Assembly: GCA_010093515.1 (NCBI GenBank)
Contig: MU001670.1
Span: forward strand, 1,828,003 to 1,892,002
Length of the DNA stretch: 64,000 nt
Source: Lineolata rhizophorae
Taxonomy: Eukaryota > Ascomycota > Dothideomycetes > Lineolatales > Lineolataceae
Reading direction: 5' to 3'
Below are positions 57,000 through 64,000 of the stretch, one piece after another (position 1 is the stretch's first letter; every line of letters starts with the position of its first letter). Below the pieces are notes generated by a model. That model was not told the DNA's origin, searched no databases, and was given only the letters and a program-made list of their open reading frames with translations. A program made the position numbers and the translations under genes.

Positions 57000-58171
57000 A
57001 TGAGATGCCGCCACAGTGCCCTCGCTCTCCTTCTCCTACAGCTGCTTGCGTTTGCGCTCGGCAGCCCAACACCAACCCGAGGTGACCGCCATCAGGCGGA
57101 GCGGCGTACACCGGAGGAGGCGCCCGAGCAGAACGATGGGAAGTATTTCCGTAAGCTGCTCGACCTCGCCCCTTTTGAAGCGATTTGCGGTTTTCGGGCT
57201 CAAAGGCTGACCGAGGCGCATCATGGAATGCAGACGAGCAGGGGTAAGAAGTCCTGCCTAAAAAATGCAGAGTCGACAAAGCAACTCGCGCTCACTGGCA
57301 GGCACGTTCTAGCGGTGGTGATGTCCTCAATCACTATGATCGCCGATTTTTCAAAGGGGTGGTGGTATACAGGGAGCGCAAACAAATACTCCACGATATG
57401 ATCACCGCGTATGCCCAATTCTTCACCGAGAAGAGATTGCAAACATGGATCGCCCATGGGACCCTTTTAGGCTGGTGGTGGAATGCAAAGGTAATAATCG
57501 ATCATCAACTCTCTTAGGCCACCGTTGTACGTCCGCTTGTGTCGACCTTAGTTAGCTAGTGCCAGAGAGTTATCTAACCAACATCGGTGCTCAGATCCTT
57601 CCATGGGACTGGGACATCGACACCCAAGTTTCGGACGCTACACTTAAATATATGGGCGCTCATCTTAACCACACGACCTATGTCTACAATTCCGACGATA
57701 AACACACGCGGCGGCGATACCTCCTAGATGTCAACCCATACTCGGTGGAGCGTGTAAGAGGCAATGGAAAGAACATAATCGATGCCCGTTGGATCGATGT
57801 TAGCAATGGTCTTTACATCGACATCACCGGGCTGAGCGACGTCGAACTAGAGCGCCCCGGGATCTTGAGCTGCAAGAACAATCATCACTATCGAGTCGAC
57901 GAGCTGTATCCCTTGCGACTGAGCTCTTACGAAGGCGTACAAATGTTGGTTCCGTATGCGTACGAGAGCATACTAGCGGACGAATACACCGATAAAGCGT
58001 TGACCGAGACGCATTTCGAGGGGTCAGTCTTTCCAAGTACGGGCCGGCATGAGGTATGAGCTAATAAGATGAGATAGCCACAACTGGGACGCGGATATTA
58101 AGGAATGGATCCAGAATCCAGAAGAGATACAAGACAGCGAGGAAGCTAAACTTCAAGCGGTATCGGACTAA
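57000..58171 (+). CDS. LicD-family phosphotransferase-like protein, secretory pathway
   Basis: Nucleotidyl/phospho-transferase fold protein of the LicD/fukutin/Mnn4 group, which moves phosphocholine-like or mannosyl-phosphate groups onto glycans; about 286 aa. Exons are 57000-57150, 57234-57243 (10 nt), 57313-57490, 57595-58022 and 58078-58171. The start MRCRHSALALLLLQLLAFAL is a signal peptide or anchor. The 10 nt exon turns GKYF into GKYFHEQGGGDVLNHYDRRFF, matching the KYFHEPG block usual in fungal homologues. The core motifs are LQTWIAHGTLLGWWWNAK and, across an intron, ILPWDWDIDTQVS (the metal-binding DxD). ARWIDVSNGLYIDITG follows. The short last exon adds HNWDADIKEWIQ. The acceptor sugar is unknown. 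Confidence 0.85.
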
Positions 58172-58928
58172 CAACTGGCTGCTGCTCTCAAACGCAGATG
58201 TACCATCACTTTTTGCGACTAGCGTGGCAGCTTATTTAGGCGTTGTTTTAATTAGCTAAGGGAGGGTTACACTTTCAACTTTGAAATATCAGCGTGGAGA
58301 GTTCGTAGCCTCCTGCTACTTGGAGAAGCCAGTTGCAATATGCTACTAGTATGTTGTGCTGTATGTATGTAGGTCATGCGTATGAAGATACTGAAGATAA
58401 CCTTTTTCATGAGGGTGCCCTCTTGCTTCATGATGCTCTATAGCCTTGCCTTTGGGAACCGGAAACCTGGAACAAACCCAAAATATTATCTAGCCATGTG
58501 CAGCACATCATGATGGCGCGGGAGAATTTATACCGAAGTCCTTCTACCGTAATACGGTATTCGCTGGCTACTGGTAGTAGAGTAGCTCGCTAGGGCGCGG
58601 CGGGTTCCCGTCCATGCAGCGCCGGCCGGCTACCTACTTCGTACTTCTTAGTCAGTCCTTCGTGGAGGACCTAGAAGCGCTCCGAATCACGACGAAACTA
58701 CCTAGACTTTTGTAAGCCGGATTATTGAGCTTCCAACGCGCCACGTCGTGTCGTCTTTCCTATCATGCACAATTTCATAAGCTTTATCTTCCATATGCTA
58801 CACCTCGTCGATACGTCTCCCAGCTAGCTACCCTACTCTACGAATATCTGCTTCTTTTACCTTCCAGCATCGCCACCAGTTCTGTACATTGCGCCGGTCC
58901 TCCCAGCACTGTCTGGAAACGTTTAAAC
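58172..58928. other. Intergenic between LicD and WLM genes
   Basis: 757 bp. Upstream in-frame codons before the WLM start at 58929 (back to 58725) lack an ATG of their own, so the ATG at 58929 is the first usable start in that frame. No gene, repeat or RNA seen. Confidence 0.5.
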
Positions 58929-60029
58929 ATGCAGTCTACACCGGAGAAAGCTCTTGAAATATCGGGCCAGGATAAACATGGTAGTGATAGCATGCCATCG
59001 GATATTAAGCGCACGACTAGCGACGACCTTGCCTTGACAATCATCTACCACGGAGCTCCAGTGACGCTGAGCTTACCTGCGAACGCCACTATCACCGATC
59101 TGTCCGATGCGGTATTTTCACGGCTCTCCGTTCCTCAATCAACCCAAAAATTCCTCGTTTCTCCCAAGCCGGGGCTGCTACGACCCCCTTTCAAGGACGG
59201 GTCTCTTCCAATATCTTCCCTCCTCTCTGCTAAGAAGATTACCCTGCTGGGTTCTACGACTTCGGAAATTTCTTCGCTGTCCGACTCCATAAGCAAAGCC
59301 GCACGACCGCGACAGCCCGGACCCACCAAGCCCGCCCAGCCCGCTCCCACCCGCAACTGGCGGCGCGCATCCGAGGAAGCGCAGTATACATTTCACACCC
59401 TCCGACCACTTCTGCACCTTCCGAACCCTGAACGCTCGCTCCGATTCCTCGAGCGTCTCCGCGATGATCCCGGCGTACGAGCTGCTATGCGCAGGCACAA
59501 GTTCAGCGTAGGGCTGCTGACAGAGATGAATCCTGCAGAGCACACAACGCAGGAGTCCCGCACGCTCGGGTTGAATCGAAATCGCGGAGAGGTTATTGAG
59601 CTACGGTTGCGGACGGACGCGTACGACGGTTACAGGGACTATCGAGTGATCAGGCTAACGCTCTGCCATGAGCTAGCACACAACGTTTGGGGCGAGCACG
59701 ACCGGAACTTCTGGGATTTGTGTAAACGGCTAGAGAAGGAAGTGGCAAGGGATGATTGGCGATCAGGTGGTCACGCCGTCGGCGACGAGGAGTTTTACAA
59801 TCCAAACGATGAAATCGGGGACCACGTAGACGGTGGTGGCTGGACCGGGGGCGAGTTTGTGTTGGGGCGGGCGGAGGGCTCTACTGGAAATACTGGAATA
59901 GAGCTGTCAAGACGCGATATCCTCGCACGTGCGGCTGAAGAAAGGGCCCGCAAAGCAAAGGACGTGAACAGCCACATGGACAGGGAGACTCGGTCAACTT
60001 CCGACGACGGGAATGATGCGAGATCATAA
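58929..60029 (+). CDS. Ubiquitin-like domain plus WLM metalloprotease (Wss1-type)
   Basis: Single-exon gene, 366 aa. Residues about 38-105 form a ubiquitin-like domain (LALTIIYHGAPVTLSLPAN, then PKPGLLRPPFKDGSLP). A Pro/Arg linker with PTKPAQPAPTRNW leads to the WLM domain. The zinc motif is HELAHNVWGEH (His247, Glu248, His251, His257), the gluzincin-like HExxHxxxxxH arrangement of Wss1/SPRTN-type DNA-protein crosslink proteases. GLNRNRGEVIELRLRT is the WLM signature before it. The tail is charged and lacks a clear VCP- or SUMO-binding motif by eye. The role in crosslink repair is inferred from family; UBL-WLM proteins form a separate branch from yeast Wss1. Confidence 0.87.
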   Translation: MQSTPEKALEISGQDKHGSDSMPSDIKRTTSDDLALTIIYHGAPVTLSLPANATITDLSDAVFSRLSVPQSTQKFLVSPKPGLLRPPFKDGSLPISSLLSAKKITLLGSTTSEISSLSDSISKAARPRQPGPTKPAQPAPTRNWRRASEEAQYTFHTLRPLLHLPNPERSLRFLERLRDDPGVRAAMRRHKFSVGLLTEMNPAEHTTQESRTLGLNRNRGEVIELRLRTDAYDGYRDYRVIRLTLCHELAHNVWGEHDRNFWDLCKRLEKEVARDDWRSGGHAVGDEEFYNPNDEIGDHVDGGGWTGGEFVLGRAEGSTGNTGIELSRRDILARAAEERARKAKDVNSHMDRETRSTSDDGNDARS

Positions 60030-60641
60030 GAAGTAGGATCTTCCTGAATTCTTATATCGAGGGGCAAGGCTACATGTCTTACGGAAGCGCTAGATCTTAA
60101 CGGAACTCAATAATACTTCGTCCCAGTGCTCGCGCCTCGTTCACTGCTCAAAGGACGCAGTTGCAGCTAAGTCAGCTGCTGCTTTCAGGTTCAAACACTA
60201 GCGCTGTCAAATGAGGCGGTCCCATCTAGCGGAATAACCTACAATTCTTCCATCGGTCCGAATTGTCCACCATCGGTTGTTTCACTTTGCGTCTTCGGCA
60301 AGGTATCGATGCATAATCTTTCAACAAGCAAAACTAAAAGTTGGTTTAGATGTGAAATTAGTACCTCGAAATCCATTTTAGCGTATTAGTATGTAACATT
60401 CATTGACTGTCCCTCGCCAGTCTCGATTTGAGAGACTGATAACGACAGGTCCAACAAAAGTTCATTTCGACTAGTTCAAATACGTGCTTAAATACGTGCT
60501 TGAGCTGTTGGTATAGACAGCATTCCAAATTCAGACTCTCAAAAGCATGCCAGGCAAAATTTCGAGAAGGATCGCTAATATCGCCGACTCAAGAGGACCA
60601 GTAGAAGCTCTACTGCAGCAAAGCCTCCTCGACCCTAGAAC
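60030..60641. other. Convergent 3' ends of the WLM and MARVEL genes
   Basis: 612 bp between stop codons on opposite strands. AT-rich, with a repeated ATACGTGCTTAAATACGTGCTT stretch near 60480-60501 (two copies of an 11 bp unit). No gene seen. Confidence 0.5.
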
Positions 60642-61305
60642 TTATGTGCCGGAATGTGGCGAGACTCTCATTTCGGGACTTGGTCCTTTCTCACCACCAG
60701 ACTTCCGGGTGCGCCATACATGCACAATCGCCATGATGGACGTTGCGGCGAAGACAAGCCTAAATGACAGCGCCATAGATCAGCCACCGGGATCGTCAAA
60801 GGGCTTTGCCACCCTTCCTTAAAATACAACTCCATCCACAGACGGAAATAAAACTCGACTTATTCGAAGCTACCAACTCACCATTCAAATGCAGCGAATA
60901 CGATCCCAGCTTTGGCAGCAGAGCATACGCTGCCGAAGCAGTCGCGATCGGTGAGGAAGACAGCGATGGCGATGAACCCGGCGAACCAGAAGAGCATTGT
61001 AAGGCATTCAACACCAAGAATTGCGAACTTATGAGCGGCGACGGGGAAACGCCATGGCGCGACGACGAGATATGCCAAGGCGAGGATCGTCCAGACGCTG
61101 CTGAAGATGAGGAAGTTCACTTCAGTGGGCGATATGCTACGCCATTGGAAGTTCCACCAGTCGGAAACTGACGAGAAACAAATTAGCACCAGGGAAGAGT
61201 TGCAGGATTGGTGCTAGCCGACATACCGAATGCGGAGAGTCCAAGAATGACGACGGCAAAGACAGCTTGCGCTATGCGCAACGGCAGGATGAAGTTGAAG
61301 GCCAT
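60642..61305 (-). CDS. MARVEL-domain four-helix membrane protein
   Basis: 160 aa protein. Exons on the minus strand are 61305-61227, 61167-60882 and 60759-60642. The start MAFNFILPLRIAQAVFAVVI opens helix 1, VSDWW is the first loop, and helices 2 and 3 are VNFLIFSSVWTILALAYLVV and FAILGVECLTMLFWFAGFIA. A lumenal loop with DRDCFGSVC has two Cys as in MARVEL proteins. Helix 4 spans the last intron: AGIVFAAFEW-LVFAATSIMAIVHVW, ending in a short basic/polar tail. A nearer acceptor would stop the protein six residues after FEW and remove helix 4, so I use the CATTTAG acceptor. Function is unknown; relatives act in membrane trafficking or at eisosomes (Nce102-like). Confidence 0.85.
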
Positions 61306-61740
61306 GGTAATTATCCAACTTGATCAACAAGGAGGCGCCAACGGGTGAGACCGACAACCTTGCGAAGGGAAGACGGGCGCAGAACCAGCTGCTTGTGCTT
61401 GGCGTGACTCGAGATATGGAAGAGAAGGAGGATCGGGAATGCGGGTATGTCAAGGGCACAAAGGCGCGCGGAGCGGAAGCATCGCGAATCCGGGCAAAGA
61501 GGACGAGCGCGTCTTGGGTTCTTTCATTCATATGGCGCCGGCGCATGACGAAGCTAAATACCCGTAGCAGGTTTCAGGGCCGGTGCAGGGGCCAACGCAA
61601 ACCCCAGAACCCTGCCTCGACTCTCTTGCGGGCGCCGATCGACGACAGAGGGCGGGGCACGCAACCCCCTCGCGCCACGTTCGGGTTTCAACTACAGTTG
61701 TAGGTAAGCGGCGGGCCGTGGCAATCGCAAGCCGTTGCAG

Positions 61741-61773
61741 TGTACGTAGTACATACTACGTAGTACGTAGTAC
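61741..61773. repeat. GTAGTAC tandem/palindromic stretch
   Basis: Overlapping GTACGTAGTAC units with a perfect 12 bp palindrome TACTACGTAGTA at 61754-61765. Could form a small cruciform; function unknown. Confidence 0.7.
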
Positions 61774-61831
61774 GCGGCTAGCACGTAGTTGCCCTAGATT
61801 GTCATGCGGTAGTGTGGCTGGGTTTTGGAAA

Positions 61832-61849
61832 GGGGGGGGGGGGGGGGGG
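61832..61849 (+). repeat. Homopolymer run of about 18 G
   Basis: Uninterrupted G-run, prone to quadruplex formation and to sequencing error in length. Confidence 0.85.
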
Positions 61850-62460
61850 CCGCCAGATAGGACCCTGCGGCCGCTGACGAAAGCCAATGAGATTTGCCGG
61901 GCGGAATTTTTCCGTCCAGCGGTACGTAATCGCCGCATCGTTGTCACGTGCTTTGGGGCGATCGGTGCGGCCCTGCCCGACACTGCGCACCTGATGTCGC
62001 GCGCGACAGGACGCGTCCGGCTTCAACTCCGGACGCGTGACCCCTCCACCCCCCAAGCCAGACGAGCTCAAATCATATTTCGCCTACGCTTAAGCACTAC
62101 TCGTGCCTGTATCTTTTTTCTTTTCTCTACCAAACCACCGACGGTCAACGTTACAATTTTCTTAGCAATCCCCCGGCACTCTTCGAGCCTCACCACCTCA
62201 ACACAATGGCTTTGTGCGGTTCTCTCTAGCCATGGCTCCAGCTACCGCTCAATCAGCCTGTCGCGCCTCTCTCGAGCTCGAGCTCAAGATTTCATACGAC
62301 TTTGTGTTCTACAAACACGAACTAATTAGGGTATATCAAGTCAGGCGGAAAAAGGTTCGATCGAGAGCGCAATCACGCCATGAACGAGTGCTCGCGTCGG
62401 TACTGAAAATCCGAACTTCCAGGCCCTCCGGGCCTATGGAGAAGGCCAAAGCCTTCCCTT

Positions 62461-62982
62461 TTATGTAAGCCACACTTCCATTTTGTCCAGACCGAGCAGG
62501 GTTAACTTCAAGTCAGGGATCTCCCAGCCGAACTTCGTAACGTGGTATATTCCCTTGCTCTTACCGATCCGGCTAGAGTGTGTCTCGAAGGGACCTAGAC
62601 CTACCGACGCACAGTGCAACGTTGTCCCGTCCGCGGAAACGAGAACGGTGGCATCTAGCGCCTTCCAGAAGAGCTGAGCGATTAGCGTAATTCTAAAGTC
62701 AGCTTCGCGCCCAATCTTCTTCTCACGTCGAAAGCAACTTACGCCGAAGCTGCGTGCGTTCTCTACGGCCGACACATGAATTTCAAGAACACTTACGCCC
62801 TACACACTTTTCTGGCTCATATCGGTCTCCAACACTGTTCTATGTTGAAGGAGATCAGCCTCTACTGCTGGTGCACTTAATAGCTCGCCCACTGCGATCA
62901 ACTTCCCAGCCATGACTTTACTCTCCTTAACTACAAACCTAGAGCGGCTTCGCTTGCCCGAGAATATTCTTGCTCCTTGCAA
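62461..62982 (-). other. Unrecognised protein-like frames, possible small spliced gene
   Basis: Two minus-strand frames look protein-like: 62982-62800 (MAGKLIAVGELLSAPAVEAD) and 62775-62461 (QLFWKALDATVLVSADGTTL, then GWEIPDLKLTLLGLDKMEV). Between them are GTAAGT sites at about 62795 and 62722, and a GCTGAC branch site before TTTAG near 62700, so introns are plausible. I could not build one continuous frame that keeps both pieces. No family recognised. Confidence 0.25.
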
Positions 62983-63218
62983 CTCTCTCCTTACAAACGG
63001 AACCTAAGGAGCTGGCCGAAAGGTTAGCACAGAGAATTCATCGCGATTGCTTTCCTTGGCTTGAGGCCGTGGGACAAACGAGAGGCAAAAAGTATGCCAC
63101 GTTCAACGTGCTTGAAATCCATCGTAGCAGTTTTCAGTGCGTCTCCGGAAAGATGGTCACCATTGAGGCGGCAAAGGCACTCATTTACCTCGAATTGAAA
63201 AGGCTACTGCATGCATGA
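62970..63218 (+). other. Unrecognised 82-codon frame
   Basis: Frame MLLATLSLQTEPKELAERLA to LIYLELKRLLHA with balanced amino-acid use and helix-like pattern; it could be an internal or terminal exon. Start is at the very edge of the minus-strand frames above. No domain recognised. Confidence 0.25.
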
Positions 63219-63499
63219 ACTCGGCGATTTCTTTAAGAAATGTTAATACTCCATTGAATAACAGGCTTTGCACAATACCAAATAGTCAAACTTTCAACAG
63301 GCAGGTCCATGTCGGACGCCTATCGGTTAGCATAATCGGAGTTAGTATTGGCACCCCTGATCACTATGTAACCTTTCACTGTGTAACATTTAGATAGCTA
63401 GGCACTTCCTCCCAATGTAGAGCTTTTCCAACGTGCGGTGATCCTATTCGCTCTACTTCACAGCACGCAGCCTCCCTTTGTTCGATGGTTAATTCTGCA

Positions 63500-63776
63500 A
63501 CAATAGGGTAGGGTTGATCCCATTAGGGTTTAGGTCGAGTCCCCCTTTAGGTTTAGCGTAACCATATTGGGGTATGGTGGGGTAGGATTTTAGGATTATA
63601 TAATAGAGGTAAGCCTCCTCTAAACATGGCTGTACTAGTGTCAAATGTACTACTAAAAAAGTTGGTAGTAGTAACGCTGATACCTAATTGAACCCCAATA
63701 CTAAAACCTAACAAAAATTTCGCCCTAATAGAGATCTAAAACCCGACCCAATAAACCCAACCCTACCATATTATGT
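63500..63776. mobile_element. Imperfect inverted repeat, MITE-like
   Basis: A G-rich left arm (about 63500-63597) and a C-rich right arm (about 63684-63776) are imperfect reverse complements: GGTAGGGTTG near the outer ends, ATTxGGGT, TTAGGTT(T)TAG and ATTGGGGT inside, in the same order. The central 90 bp are unique. No ORF. Size and structure fit a degenerate non-autonomous DNA element. Outer target-site duplication not established. Confidence 0.4.
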
Positions 63777-64000
63777 ACCGTAGTCTCATTAGTCATCAAA
63801 ATTACTGCTATAGGAGAGTAAGGCGCCACCACGCCTAAAACCTCTTTTTAGTAACCGCACGTGACTTCATTGCCCCTTTTTATGTATGTTAGTCTCCCCC
63901 CCCCTCTCTCTCTCTTAAAACACAGAAACACACACTTCACTTTCTATTCAAGTTCTCTTGCCTGCACACAAGCTCTCTTTGCTCTTTTCCTTCTTGTTCT
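63777..64000 (+). other. Right edge, leader-like sequence
   Basis: C/T-rich sequence with a CTCTCTCTCT run (about 63904-63915) and CACACA stretches, resembling the 5' leader of a gene that would start beyond the window on the plus strand. Confidence 0.35.

Larger units (their letters stand above)
61306..62460. other. Intergenic, low complexity, possible unrecognised short ORFs
   Basis: Contains a G-run and a GTAGTAC-rich palindromic stretch (listed separately). From 62080 the strand resembles a fungal 5' leader (C/T-rich, CCTCAACACAATGG at about 62196-62209). The first ATG (62206) opens MALCGSL-stop and the next (62232) a frame MAPATAQSACRASLELEL of 78 codons with no recognisable domain. This could be the 5' part of a decayed or unrecognised gene. 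Confidence 0.35.

Noticed and set aside
63500-63776. Subtelomere or telomere array
   Set aside because: TTAGGG words are single and interrupted, on both strands in inverted order, and single-copy housekeeping genes lie close by.

Overview
This 64 kb window is nuclear DNA of a filamentous ascomycete (Pezizomycotina). Nearly all genes carry short (50-160 nt) GT-AG introns with CTAAC/CTGAC-type branch points. The gene set is typical of these fungi: fungal-type complex I 78 kDa subunit, QCR10, SEY1, homoaconitase of the alpha-aminoadipate lysine route, fungal LicD protein and Pezizomycotina-type PUF protein. I cannot fix the order or species. Every splice model below was built by hand and gives a CDS divisible by three, but none is backed by transcripts.

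Layout. 0.5-18.2 kb: SLY41-like TPT transporter (-), secreted serine hydrolase (+), PUF RNA-binding protein (+), SEY1 (+), QCR10 (+), proteasome alpha5 PUP2 (-) and checkpoint clamp HUS1 (+). 18.2-24.3 kb: a gene desert for ordinary proteins, which contains the most unusual object of the window, a transcription unit at about 22.9-24 kb with three tiny tandem ORFs encoding MGRGGYN, MGRGGYN and MLGRGGYS. 24.3-30.8 kb: MSS1 (-), MAK16 (+) and the complex I 78 kDa subunit (-). 30.8-33.1 kb: no intact gene. 33.1-39.3 kb: gamma-tubulin complex SPC97/GCP2 (-) and a seven-TM receptor-like protein with a long tail (-). 41.4-45.8 kb: SER1 (-) and LYS4 (+) share one promoter. 46.0-53.9 kb: CYC2-like (-), AIM32 (-), MTQ1/HemK-like (+) and mitochondrial leucyl-tRNA synthetase NAM2 (-). 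54.3-61.3 kb: amino-acid permease (+), LicD-family protein (+), ubiquitin-like/WLM metalloprotease (+) and MARVEL protein (-). 61.3-64 kb: no confident gene; low-complexity runs and a MITE-like imperfect inverted repeat.

Functional themes. Eight or nine genes serve the mitochondrion (QCR10, MSS1, 78 kDa subunit, LYS4, CYC2-like, AIM32, MTQ1, NAM2), and three of their presumed 3' UTRs hold a perfect UGUANAUA PUF element. SER1 and LYS4 share a 368 bp intergenic region with Gcn4/CpcA-like half-sites, which fits cross-pathway control of amino-acid synthesis. The lead candidate for an undescribed system is the micropeptide unit: in about 850 nt after its TATA box the only three AUGs are those that open the GRGGY peptides, and the copies differ mainly at synonymous positions.
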